DNA of 64,000 bases, from positions 3,410,001-3,474,000 of the forward strand of contig NZ_JANADP010000001.1 in NCBI RefSeq assembly GCF_024199945.1. Direction: 5' to 3'. The stretch is from Bradyrhizobium sp. CCGUVB4N. GTDB lineage: Bacteria > Pseudomonadota > Alphaproteobacteria > Rhizobiales > Xanthobacteraceae. Made by a program: the position numbers and the translations under genes. Every line of letters starts with the position of its first letter. Within the stretch, counting starts at the first letter, position 1. Shown here one piece after another: positions 1 through 8,212 of the stretch. The notes beneath the pieces are model-generated. The model was not told the origin of the DNA, made no database searches, and saw only the letters and a program-made list of their open reading frames with translations.

Positions 1-1174
1 ACATCACATGCATGAACTGCACGATGAACATCACGACCACGATGACGACCAGCGCCGAGGCACCGGCGAGGCCAAGCGCGTGGAAGATCGAATTCGCCAG
101 CCAGTTGGCGGCGCCGGTCTTCAGCAGAATGTCGCCGAGCGAGACGCCGCCGCCCGCAATCAGCAGCACCTGCCAGGAGACGCCTTTGTTGGCATCGTTC
201 CAGTCCATCACGCCGAAGCGCGGCAGAAACAGGAGGCAGGCCCCCATCAGGCAGACGACGGTCGTGTCCAGTCCGGTCAGACCCTGCGTCGCCCAGAGGC
301 AGGTCACAAGGACGAACACGGTCAGCGCGCGCCATTCGGCGGATGTCATCCGGCCCATCGCGGCGAGATTCTGCGTTATCCGTGCGTCGGCCTGCTCGTG
401 ACCGGCTTTGAATTCCGGCGGAAACACCCGCTGGATCACCCACCAGGTGAACAGGGTCATCGCCAGCGCCGGCGGGAATCCATAGAGCAGCCATTCGGCA
501 TAGGTGATGGTGTGGCCGCTCGTCTTGGCGACGAACTCGACCGTGACGGGATTCGGCACCGTGGCCGTCAGCACACCGGCGCCGATCGTCGCGTTCGTCA
601 TCGTCAAGGTGAGGAGCAGGTTGATCGCAAACGGCGAGCGCGCGCCGGCTCCGAAGATCGTCAGGATACTGAGGCATTCCGGCAGCAGGATTGCCGTGCG
701 CGCCGTCGACGACGGCACGAGGAAGGCGAGGGCGATATTGACCAGCGTCACGCCGAGCGTGATCCGTGTCGGCTCGCTGCCGAAGCGCGCCAGGATGATG
801 TAGGTGATCCGCTCGGCAAGGCGCGTCTTCACCATTGCGGTCGCGAGGATGAAGGCGCCGACGATCAGATACACCGGCGAGGCGGAGAAGCCGTCGAGCG
901 CAGTCCGCAGCGGGGCCGTTCCGGTCAGCACCGCAAGCGGAACGACCATCAGGCTCGCGATCGCGAGCGGTATCGCTTCGGTCAGATAGAGCACGAAAAT
1001 GCCCCCGAACAGCGCCAGCGCCTTGTGGCCCTGCAAGGACAGCGTCTCCGGGGTGGGGCTGAGCCAGATGGCGGCCGCGACGACGACGGCGAGGGGAACG
1101 CCGATCGCCCTCAGCATCGCCTCCAGCGATCGGGGCGCGTGCGCGCCGGCCTCCGCGTGAGCGTGAGATGACAC
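1..1174 (-). CDS. SLC13/DASS-family anion transporter, N-terminal 391 residues (runs off the window)
   Basis: Reading the minus strand from a GTG at 1174 gives an open frame of 391 codons with no stop before base 1, so the C-terminus lies outside the window. The protein is very hydrophobic, with about ten membrane segments after a short His/Ala-rich N-terminus. Small-polar stretches near residue 155 (SSTARTA) and 193 (MTNATIGAG), together with the overall layout, fit the DASS (SLC13/CitT) family, which carries di- and tricarboxylates, sulfate or similar anions across the inner membrane. An AGGGAGA ribosome site lies about seven bases before the GTG. The substrate cannot be read from the sequence. 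A divergent start with the CHAT operon leaves about 350 bp between them. Confidence 0.75.
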   Translation of the reverse strand, partial: MSSHAHAEAGAHAPRSLEAMLRAIGVPLAVVVAAAIWLSPTPETLSLQGHKALALFGGIFVLYLTEAIPLAIASLMVVPLAVLTGTAPLRTALDGFSASPVYLIVGAFILATAMVKTRLAERITYIILARFGSEPTRITLGVTLVNIALAFLVPSSTARTAILLPECLSILTIFGAGARSPFAINLLLTLTMTNATIGAGVLTATVPNPVTVEFVAKTSGHTITYAEWLLYGFPPALAMTLFTWWVIQRVFPPEFKAGHEQADARITQNLAAMGRMTSAEWRALTVFVLVTCLWATQGLTGLDTTVVCLMGACLLFLPRFGVMDWNDANKGVSWQVLLIAGGGVSLGDILLKTGAANWLANSIFHALGLAGASALVVIVVVMFIVQFMHVM

Positions 1175-1523
1175 GAGTTTTCTCCCTGTCGAAGCATGCG
1201 GCGATGGATCGGTGCCATCACGGTTTTGGAGCCGTGCTTCGGGGATGCGAGTAGCTTGGCCGCCGGATCTGCGTCCAATTGCAAGTTTTCAGGAGACCAT
1301 AACCCGCAGGAATGTGCGGCGTTCGCGACGACGAGCGATCTTGCAACCTTGGCGAGGATTACGTCCAGGTGCCACCGGGACGGGGCTCCGGGAACCTGTG
1401 TTGCGCTGCGCCCCAAGCGATTCAGCTTTTGGTCGAACCGCTCCGAATGGTGCTTGTTCTCCCAAGCCATCGCGATAGGATTGTACCGTTATACCAAGTC
1501 AATTTGCACGAAGGTCTTTTGAG
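1175..1523. other. Divergent intergenic region, transporter / CHAT operon
   Basis: This 349-bp stretch has no convincing gene; short ORFs here lack ribosome sites. It must carry the promoters of both flanking units. A possible -35/-10 pair for the rightward operon is TTGTTC at 1454-1459 and TAGGAT at 1476-1481 (16-bp spacer), followed by an imperfect dyad TTGTACC..TACCAA near 1481-1497. Neither is strong enough to call as a site. Confidence 0.4.
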
Positions 1524-4500
1524 ATGAGCATCAATTCCGCGATGCCGCTTGACGCCCGTCGAAATTTCACGCCCCTGCGAAAGTTGCTCGCCCTTGCCAT
1601 CCTGCTCGGATCGAGCGGATCCGCCGCCGCACTGACCAAGGAGGCGGCGATCGAGAACTGCCGGATGACCGTCGGCAAGCCGATCGTGCAGGCCTGCATG
1701 CAGGCCCAGGGAGGCCGCAGGGCTGGTGCCGATATCGAGGGCTGTCGCGCCAAGGCCAAACCGCAGGTCCACGCCTGCGTGCTCGCCGCGCTCAATGCCG
1801 CGAACGGACGCGCCAATGTCGCCGTCGAGGCGCCGAAGGAGGAGGCGCCCAAGCTGGCGCCGGGGACCGCGCTGCCGAAGGATTTCATCGCGCCGCCGCG
1901 CACCATCTCCGACATCACCGCGATCCTCGACAGCGAAAAGCCGAACGAAAAGCTGATCGCTGAGCTGAAGCAGGACGCGGATTCGGCTCCCACCGGCAAG
2001 GAGTCCCGCGAGGATCTCGCCCAGTTCTATTTCGATCGCGCCAATGCGCGCTCCCAGCTCGGGCGGCTTGCCGAGTCCATCGCTGACGCCAACAAGGCCG
2101 TCGAGGTGGGACGCGGCGCGATCAGCGCGGCCATGATGGGCCGGCTGACCCAGCTAGCCGCCATCCAATATTCTGCCAATGGCGATCCAAAGCGCGCACT
2201 CGAGATCATGCAAAGGCAGTTGCGCGAGGTCGCCACCATGCCGGGCGCGAAGGGGTATCTGTTCAACGCCAATCGCTCGATCGCCGGCATTCTCATTCAA
2301 ATGGGTGATGTGCCGCAAGCCGAGGGCTATCTGCGCCGCAGCTTGGCCGGCATCCAGGAGGCTCGCACGAGCGGCCTTCCCGGGTGGCGCACCTCCTATG
2401 CGAGGATGGGGCAGAATTGGGAGGCGGAAATCGAGGGCACCCGCGCCATGATCTTCGAGGCGCGCGGGCAGTTCAAGGAAGCCGAAGCCTCCTATCGCCT
2501 GGCCGAGCAGCGTAAGCGCGCCGGCATGAAGGCCGTGATGGAGTCGGAAAATCCGCCCGCCGAAACCGTTGTCTTGCAGTCGATCGACTACATGGTCTTG
2601 AGCGAGGCCCGCATGAAGGCCCGGCAGGGCAGGCTCGCCGAAGCGGAGGTCGATGCGCGCCGGGCGCTGCTGTCGCGTCTGAAGGACACCGGCAAATACA
2701 ATCCGGTCATGCCGCGCTACGTGATGGGATTGGCCGGAATCCTGGTCGACGAGGGCCGTTACGACGAAGCCGAGCAGCTCGGCCGCGTCGCGCTCGAGAT
2801 CAACAAGACGGTCGGCGTGCCGGATGACTCGCAATCGACCGTGCAGCTGCTCTCGCAGCTCGCCGGCATCCTGAACATCCAGCGCAAGAATGCCGAAGCC
2901 AGCGACATGTTTGCGCGGATCGACAAGGCGGTTGCCAATTGGGATCCGCAACGCCGCCAGGTCATCGAGCTCAATCCGGCGCGCATTCTCGCGCTCTACA
3001 ATTCCGGCCAGCTCGACGCCGGCATCGCCGCCGCCGAGCAACTGGTCAAGAAGCAGATCGGACGGGTCGGCGAGAACCATTTCGATGCGGCGTCGGCGCG
3101 CGGCACGCTTGCAATCGGCTTGATGCGCGCGCGGCGCGATGCGGACGCGATCCGGGAGTTCAAGGCTGCCATCCCGATCATGATGGCGAACGCAAACGAG
3201 AACGCCGACGACGAGAACACGACCGTCGTGGCCGCGCGCAGCCAGCGGCTCCAGAACATCGTCGAGAGCTACCTCCTGCTGCTGGCGCGGGCCGAAGGCA
3301 CCGGCAGCGGCATCGGTGAGGAGACGTTCGGCCTGGCCGACGCGATCCGCGGCCGCTCCGTGCAGCAGGCGCTGGCCGCCTCCAGCGCGCGTGCGGCGGC
3401 GAAGGATCCCGCGCTGGCCGAGCTCGTGCGCAAGGAGCAGGACCTCACCAAGCAGGTCAACGCCCAGCTCGGCACGCTCACCAACGTTCTCGCCATTCCC
3501 TCGGCGGAGCGCGACGAGAAGGGCGCGCAGCAGATCCAGGCCTCAATCGTCGCCTTGCGTGGCGAGCGCGACAAGGCGCGCCAGGAGATCAAGCAGAAGT
3601 TTCCGGTCTACGCCGATCTGGTCTCGCCGAAGCCGCCGGCCGTCGCCGAAATCCGTGCGACGCTGGCCGACAACGAGGCCATGCTGTCGTTCTATTTCGG
3701 GCAGTATGGCAGCTTCGTCTGGGCCGTGCCGAAATCGGGGCCGGTGGCGTTCGCGGCCGTCAAGGCCAGCATCGGCGACGTCGAGACCAAGATCCGCAAG
3801 CTGCGCGAGGCGCTCGAGCCGCAGGCTGCGATGATCTCGGACATTCCGCCGTTTGATCTCAAGCTCGGCTACGAGCTCTACGAGCTGTTGCTGAAGCCGG
3901 TCGAGAGTGGATGGAAGCCGGCCAGGAACTTGATCGTGGTCACGAATGGCGCGCTCGGCCTGCTGCCGCTGTCGCTGTTGCCGACGGCGCCGGCCGAGGT
4001 GGCCGCGGACGAGGATCCGCTCTTCGTCGGCTATCGGAACGTGCCATGGCTTGCGCGCACCCATGCCGTCTCGACGGTCCCCTCGGCCGCCGCCTTGCGC
4101 ACGCTGCGGCAGTTGCCGCCCGGCAAGCCCGGCCGCGGCGATCTCGTGGCGTTTGGCGATCCCTATTTCAACACGGATCAGCAGGCCGAGGCGGAAGGCG
4201 CCGGCGAAAAGGTGCAGGTCGCCGATGTCGGCGGCAACGTCACGCGCGGCATGCCGCTGAAGCGCCGCAACAGCCCGAAGCTCGACGGCGTCGACAGCGC
4301 CGAACTCGGTCTCTTGCCCCGCCTTCCAGACACGGCCGACGAACTCAAATCGATCGCGCTGGCGCTGCAGGCTGATCCTTCCAAGGTGCTGTTCCTCGGC
4401 AAGAACGCGACCGAGAACGCGGTCAAGACGATGAACCTCTCCGGATTCAAGATCCTCGCATTTGCCACCCACGGCCTTGTGCCGGGCGAGCTCAACGGAT

Positions 4501-4943
4501 TGACCCAGCCGGCGCTCGCACTGTCATCGCCAACGGTGACGGGTGAAGGCGGCGACGGCCTCCTGACCATGGAGGAGATTCTCGGCCTCAAGCTCGACGC
4601 CGACTGGGTCATCCTGTCGGCTTGCAACACCGGTGCCGGCGCAGGCGCAGGCGCGGAGGCCGCATCCGGACTTGGTCGCGCCTTCTTTTACGCGGGGACG
4701 CGCGCGCTGCTGGTGACGAACTGGTCGGTGCATTCGCAATCCGCGCGGCAGCTGGTGACCGATCTGTTCAAGCGGCAGGCGGACGATCCAAAACTGTCGC
4801 GGAGCGAAGCGCTGCGGCAGGCGATGATGGCCCTGGTCGACGGCCCCGGTTACCTGAACGGCGAGGGCAAGACCGAGTTTGCCTATGCGCATCCGCTGTT
4901 CTGGGCGCCGTATACCATCATCGGCGATGGCGGCGTGCGATGA
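1524..4943 (+). CDS. Exported TPR-CHAT protease-like protein
   Basis: The product is 1139 aa. Residues 1-36 look like a signal peptide (basic start, hydrophobic core ending GSAAA), placing it in the periplasm or envelope. Residues 43-88 hold two short repeats with paired cysteines (C46/C58, C74/C85). Residues about 140-620 are helical TPR-like repeats. The C-terminal 380 residues are a CHAT (caspase-HetF associated with TPR) domain with the expected dyad: His983 in FATHG and Cys1034 in SACNTG. CHAT proteins are caspase/separase-fold cysteine peptidases that usually act on a protein partner. It is the first gene of a four-gene operon, and its stop overlaps the next ATG. A second ATG at 1542 would shorten only the n-region. 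The substrate is unknown; the fold assignment is firm, the activity inferred. Confidence 0.85.
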   Translation: MSINSAMPLDARRNFTPLRKLLALAILLGSSGSAAALTKEAAIENCRMTVGKPIVQACMQAQGGRRAGADIEGCRAKAKPQVHACVLAALNAANGRANVAVEAPKEEAPKLAPGTALPKDFIAPPRTISDITAILDSEKPNEKLIAELKQDADSAPTGKESREDLAQFYFDRANARSQLGRLAESIADANKAVEVGRGAISAAMMGRLTQLAAIQYSANGDPKRALEIMQRQLREVATMPGAKGYLFNANRSIAGILIQMGDVPQAEGYLRRSLAGIQEARTSGLPGWRTSYARMGQNWEAEIEGTRAMIFEARGQFKEAEASYRLAEQRKRAGMKAVMESENPPAETVVLQSIDYMVLSEARMKARQGRLAEAEVDARRALLSRLKDTGKYNPVMPRYVMGLAGILVDEGRYDEAEQLGRVALEINKTVGVPDDSQSTVQLLSQLAGILNIQRKNAEASDMFARIDKAVANWDPQRRQVIELNPARILALYNSGQLDAGIAAAEQLVKKQIGRVGENHFDAASARGTLAIGLMRARRDADAIREFKAAIPIMMANANENADDENTTVVAARSQRLQNIVESYLLLLARAEGTGSGIGEETFGLADAIRGRSVQQALAASSARAAAKDPALAELVRKEQDLTKQVNAQLGTLTNVLAIPSAERDEKGAQQIQASIVALRGERDKARQEIKQKFPVYADLVSPKPPAVAEIRATLADNEAMLSFYFGQYGSFVWAVPKSGPVAFAAVKASIGDVETKIRKLREALEPQAAMISDIPPFDLKLGYELYELLLKPVESGWKPARNLIVVTNGALGLLPLSLLPTAPAEVAADEDPLFVGYRNVPWLARTHAVSTVPSAAALRTLRQLPPGKPGRGDLVAFGDPYFNTDQQAEAEGAGEKVQVADVGGNVTRGMPLKRRNSPKLDGVDSAELGLLPRLPDTADELKSIALALQADPSKVLFLGKNATENAVKTMNLSGFKILAFATHGLVPGELNGLTQPALALSSPTVTGEGGDGLLTMEEILGLKLDADWVILSACNTGAGAGAGAEAASGLGRAFFYAGTRALLVTNWSVHSQSARQLVTDLFKRQADDPKLSRSEALRQAMMALVDGPGYLNGEGKTEFAYAHPLFWAPYTIIGDGGVR

Positions 4944-5422
4944 TTGAGAAGATGGGAAGGACGATGACGCGGAATATCCTGTTCGGGCTCGTTGCGGCAA
5001 ATCTTCTGGCGGCAGGTCTCCTGTTTTCGGGAACGTCGCGGGCAACGCAATTGATCACCGAAGACGAGGCCAAGCTGCCGCCCCCGAAGGGGGCGGTCAC
5101 GACCGACCGGCGCGGTATCCTGCGCGGTCCGAAGGTGGAGTTCGTGTCGCCCGGTGATTCCGTCGCATCTCCCTTGAAACTCCAATTGAAGTTCGAGTCG
5201 TTCGGGGGCGCCAAGATCGATCCGGACTCCGTCAAGGTGATCTTCCTGCGCTCGCCGAACGTCGATCTGACGGCCCGGGTCAAGCCGTTCGTGCAGGCCG
5301 ACGGGATCAACATGCAGGATGCGGAATTGCCGCCGGGCGATTACACCGTGCGGGTCGACATCAAGGACAGTGACGGACGGCCGGGTACGGCCATTTTTAC
5401 CCTCAAGGTCGCCCCCAAGTGA
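4940..5422 (+). CDS. Exported Ig-like small protein, second gene of the CHAT operon
   Basis: The ATG at 4940 overlaps the stop of the CHAT gene (ATGA), so translation is probably coupled. The 160-aa product has a signal peptide (residues 8-35, hydrophobic core then GTSRAT). The mature part alternates short beta-type strands with turns and ends in a strand of the type PPGDYTVRVDIKDSDG, typical of bacterial Ig-like or copper-resistance-type beta sandwiches. No catalytic motif is visible. A second in-frame ATG at 4964 (MTRNILF) could be the real start and would give a shorter n-region. Because it is exported like its upstream neighbour it could be the CHAT protein's partner, substrate or inhibitor; that is inference from position only. 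Confidence 0.7.
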   Translation: MIEKMGRTMTRNILFGLVAANLLAAGLLFSGTSRATQLITEDEAKLPPPKGAVTTDRRGILRGPKVEFVSPGDSVASPLKLQLKFESFGGAKIDPDSVKVIFLRSPNVDLTARVKPFVQADGINMQDAELPPGDYTVRVDIKDSDGRPGTAIFTLKVAPK

Positions 5423-5616
5423 TGTGTCCCTACTGCCAGGCGAAGAATGCGGAGAGCGCCCTGGTTTGTGCGTCCTGTGCGCGAGACATCGCCGTCCCTG
5501 CGACGCTGATTGCGGAGCGCGACGATCTCCTGCGCAAGCGGGACCAGCTGCGCGATGAGCTGACGCGGGCCAGAGACGAGGTCGAGGCCATCATGCGGCG
5601 CAGGAAGTCGCGCTGA
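5422..5616 (+). CDS. Small zinc-ribbon/coiled-coil protein, third gene of the CHAT operon
   Basis: The ATG at 5422 shares its A with the preceding TGA; a GTG at 5419 is an alternative start. The 64-aa product begins with a CxxC...CxxC zinc ribbon (CPYC then CASC, about 13 residues between) and continues as a charged heptad-rich helix (about residues 30-58) that should form a coiled coil. It has no signal peptide or membrane segment, so it is cytoplasmic. The ribbon ends in CARDI, matching the CSRDL of the next gene, so the two are probably paralogues. It could pair with that membrane protein through the coiled coil. Confidence 0.7.
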   Translation: MCPYCQAKNAESALVCASCARDIAVPATLIAERDDLLRKRDQLRDELTRARDEVEAIMRRRKSR

Positions 5617-5617
5617 C

Positions 5618-6382
5618 ATGGAGTGTCCGTTCTGCGCCGAGACGATCAAGGACGAGGCCATAGCGTGCAAGCACTGCTCGCGCGATTTGCGCGTCGTGCG
5701 ACCGACGCTTCTGGAGATCGAGGATATCGTTGCCGAGCTCGACCGGCTCAGGCGCGACCTCGACCGGGTCAATGTCCGGCTCGAGCGCTACAAGAATCCG
5801 CTGCGCTATTTCGGGACGCATGCCCTTCTCTACGTCGTCGTTCCGGCCATCCTGCTGACGATCACGCATTTTCTGATCACGATCACCTTCAACCTCTCTC
5901 CGATTCCGCTCCGGATCGCGTCGATCATGGTCCCACTGCTGTTCGGGTTCGCAGCCTATCCCCTGCACAGGGTCTCGGCGCTGGGAGCGTTCGTGCTGGC
6001 GTTGCTGCTGGCCAGCGTCAGTATCCAGGCGATGCTCACGGTGACGGGACTGCACGACGGCGTTCCGATCCTGCCGACGGTGTGGGTCGAATGGCGGGAG
6101 GTGTTCGAATACGGCGCGAGCATCCTGCTCGCCTTCATTTCCGGAAATATCCTGGGAGTCGTGATCTTCCAGGTCCTGCCGCGCGTGCTCAGCCAGGGAG
6201 GCAAGCCGAACGCATTTGCCTTCAGGATGGCGCGATTGCTCGGACAGCATGTCGGTGAGGAACAGCTCCGCCGCCGTGCCCGCCTGATTCAGGACCTGAT
6301 GCAGACCGTGGGGCCGCTGGCGGGTGTCGCGGTAACGGCCGTTGGTTCGATTTATGCGGGCCTGAAGGGCTTGCTCGGATAA
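5618..6382 (+). CDS. Zinc-ribbon, coiled-coil, multi-pass membrane protein, fourth gene of the CHAT operon
   Basis: The start is one base after the previous stop, with AGGAAG eight bases upstream. The 254-aa protein has three parts: a zinc ribbon (CPFC...CKHC, residues 3-24), a coiled coil (about 30-60), then about five hydrophobic segments (near 68-93, 97-115, 118-140, 158-182 and 228-252). The ribbon and coil would face the cytoplasm. This is the only member of the operon that spans the inner membrane, so it could link the exported CHAT and Ig-like proteins to the cytoplasmic zinc-ribbon protein. I do not recognise the membrane domain. It ends eight bases from a convergent LysR gene. Confidence 0.7.
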   Translation: MECPFCAETIKDEAIACKHCSRDLRVVRPTLLEIEDIVAELDRLRRDLDRVNVRLERYKNPLRYFGTHALLYVVVPAILLTITHFLITITFNLSPIPLRIASIMVPLLFGFAAYPLHRVSALGAFVLALLLASVSIQAMLTVTGLHDGVPILPTVWVEWREVFEYGASILLAFISGNILGVVIFQVLPRVLSQGGKPNAFAFRMARLLGQHVGEEQLRRRARLIQDLMQTVGPLAGVAVTAVGSIYAGLKGLLG

Positions 6383-6390
6383 TCGTGGCC

Positions 6391-7284
6391 TCATTCGCGC
6401 AGGCCCGATCGGCGTTCGCGGCCGGCAGGCTTGCGCACGCCGGGGCGGCGCTCGCTCCGCCCGCGTTGGGATCGCTGCTTGCGGAGCTTCCCGACCAAAT
6501 CCTTCAACGCGTCCGCCAGCGGCACTGACGCGCGATAGGCGAGCCCGACCTCGCGTTTGACCTTCACCTCGATCTCCCGGATCGCGACATCCGGATGGCT
6601 CTTGGCCACGCCCTCGGGGACGATGGCGATGCCGATACCGGCCGCGACCAGCGCCATCGCCCAATCCTCCGATTGCGCGATCGCCGCGGAGGGACGCCGT
6701 TGCGCGGTGCGACCGAAGAACGCGCTCTGCTCGCAATGGCAGCGATCGATCATGGGGAATTCGGCGAGGTCAGCGGCGCGGAGCTTGTCCTTCAGCGTCA
6801 GCGGATGCGACGGCGGCAGCGCTGCGACATAGCGCTCGCTCCAGAGCGGGACGAAATGCTCGTCATCCCCAAGCATGCTCTTCGAGATGATCCTGGCATC
6901 CGCGCGTTCGTCATGGCCGACGAGCCGGAGCGCGATGTCGCTGTGTGACGTCAGCGGCTTCAGCAGCGCGATGGTCCGCGGCACGTCGAGCGTCCGCATC
7001 AGGCCGAGCGTGACCGTGGTCTTGGTGCTCGGTTTGCGGAACAGCTTTCGCGCCGCATCGGCCTCGTCGATGATGCGGCGGGCGACGGTGTGAAACTGCT
7101 CGGCCGATGCGGTCGGCGCGACGCCCTTCTTGTGCCGGATGAACAGCGTGGTGCCGAGCTCGGCCTCCAGATTGGTGATCGCGGTCGAGATCGACGGCTG
7201 CGAAACGAAGCAGCTGCGCGCCGCAGCCGTCAGGTTGCGCTCGCGGTAGACGGCGGCGAAGTAGCGAAGCTCGCGGATATCCAT
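6391..7284 (-). CDS. LysR-family regulator divergent from the MBL-fold hydrolase
   Basis: The 297-aa product opens with the LysR winged helix (MDIRELRYF.., then SQPSISTAITNLEAELG) followed by the two-lobed effector domain from about residue 90 to 265. The final 30 residues are a run of Arg, Gly and Ser (for example RKQRSQRGRSERR), which is unusual for the family and adds a strongly basic tail. It is transcribed away from the metallo-hydrolase at 7379. The 94 bp between the two starts hold a clear dyad with LysR-site character, so it probably controls that gene and itself. The effector is unknown. Confidence 0.85.
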   Translation of the reverse strand: MDIRELRYFAAVYRERNLTAAARSCFVSQPSISTAITNLEAELGTTLFIRHKKGVAPTASAEQFHTVARRIIDEADAARKLFRKPSTKTTVTLGLMRTLDVPRTIALLKPLTSHSDIALRLVGHDERADARIISKSMLGDDEHFVPLWSERYVAALPPSHPLTLKDKLRAADLAEFPMIDRCHCEQSAFFGRTAQRRPSAAIAQSEDWAMALVAAGIGIAIVPEGVAKSHPDVAIREIEVKVKREVGLAYRASVPLADALKDLVGKLRKQRSQRGRSERRPGVRKPAGRERRSGLRE

Positions 7285-7299
7285 AGGGTACGCCTAGAG

Positions 7300-7328
7300 A
7301 TAGTATCAATATTCGATATTTTACCTAT
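7300..7328. promoter_or_regulatory. Probable LysR operator between 6391-7284 and 7379-8209
   Basis: Nested dyad centred on 7314: inner arms AATAT (7308-7312) and ATATT (7316-7320), outer arms ATAG (7300-7303) and CTAT (7325-7328), all sharing one centre. It is AT-rich within a GC-rich genome and lies in the divergent gap, as expected for a LysR-type T-N11-A site. It is an inference from symmetry and position; no binding data exist. Confidence 0.55.
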
Positions 7329-7378
7329 GGATTGGAAAATGACAAGAACGGCCCGTTCACAACAGGCGAGCGTCATCC

Positions 7379-8209
7379 ATGAAGATCCATCATCTCAACA
7401 CCGGCACGATGTGCCCGATGGGCCGGCGGCTGGTGAACGGCACCGGCGGCCTGTTCCAGCGCGCCCGCATGGTCTGCCATTGCCTGCTGATCGAGACCAG
7501 TGACGGCCTTGCTCTGGTCGACACCGGCATCGGCCTCGGCGATATCGCCACGCCCGACCGGCTCGGGAAACGTTGGCTGCGGCAGACCGCGCCAAAGCTC
7601 GATCCGGCGGAGACGGCCGTGCAGCAGGTGAAGGCGCTCGGCTACTCCCCCAATGACGTACGCCACGTGCTGCTGACGCATCTCGACCGCGATCACGCCG
7701 GCGGCGTGCCCGACTTTCCCCAGGCCGCGATCCACGTCCATCGCACCGAATACGACATGGCGGTGTTGCAAAAGCCCGCGCCGCCCGAGGGGCGCTATGT
7801 CGGGGGACAGTGGAGCCATGGGCCGAGCTGGAGTTTCTACGGTGAGGCCGGCGAGGACTGGTTCGGCTTCAAGGGCGTCCGTGCGCTCGGCGACCGGGAA
7901 GGGGACATCCTGATGATCCCGCTCGCCGGCCACACGCTCGGCCATTGCGGCATCGCGGTCCGCTCAGGCGACAAATGGCTGCTGCATGCCGGCGACAGCT
8001 ATTTCCATCACGCCCAGCTCGACGCCTCACCGCGCGCGCCGCTGGTGCTCCGCTATTTCCAGCGCCGCGTCGACATGGACCACACCGCCCGTGTCGCCAA
8101 CCAGGCGCGGCTGCGTGAGCTGAAGCTGAGCCACGGCGACCACGTGACGATTTTCAACAGTCATGATCCCGTCGACTACGAGAACTGCCGGTGTGGTGGG
8201 CACGTGTAA
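7379..8209 (+). CDS. Metallo-beta-lactamase-fold hydrolase, lactonase-like
   Basis: The 276-aa protein has the MBL metal-binding signature HLDRDH with His101, Asp103, Asp105 and His106, followed by later His/Asp positions in the GHTLGHCG and HAGDSYFHHA stretches. The length, the N-terminal HHLNTGTMCP motif and the overall layout resemble the AttM/AiiA-like group that includes N-acyl-homoserine lactone lactonases. The Bradyrhizobium-type context (divergent LysR) suggests a substrate-induced detoxification or catabolic enzyme. Lactonase activity is family inference; esters or other cyclic substrates are equally possible. The product has no signal peptide and should be cytoplasmic. It ends four bases from the convergent DUF1993 gene. 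Confidence 0.8.
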   Translation: MKIHHLNTGTMCPMGRRLVNGTGGLFQRARMVCHCLLIETSDGLALVDTGIGLGDIATPDRLGKRWLRQTAPKLDPAETAVQQVKALGYSPNDVRHVLLTHLDRDHAGGVPDFPQAAIHVHRTEYDMAVLQKPAPPEGRYVGGQWSHGPSWSFYGEAGEDWFGFKGVRALGDREGDILMIPLAGHTLGHCGIAVRSGDKWLLHAGDSYFHHAQLDASPRAPLVLRYFQRRVDMDHTARVANQARLRELKLSHGDHVTIFNSHDPVDYENCRCGGHV

Positions 8210-8212
8210 GGT

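Noticed and set aside
8..1171. 387-aa ORF on the plus strand
   Set aside because: It is antisense to the SLC13-family transporter, whose minus-strand frame has clear membrane segments; the plus-strand product is low-complexity Arg/Gln/Asp.
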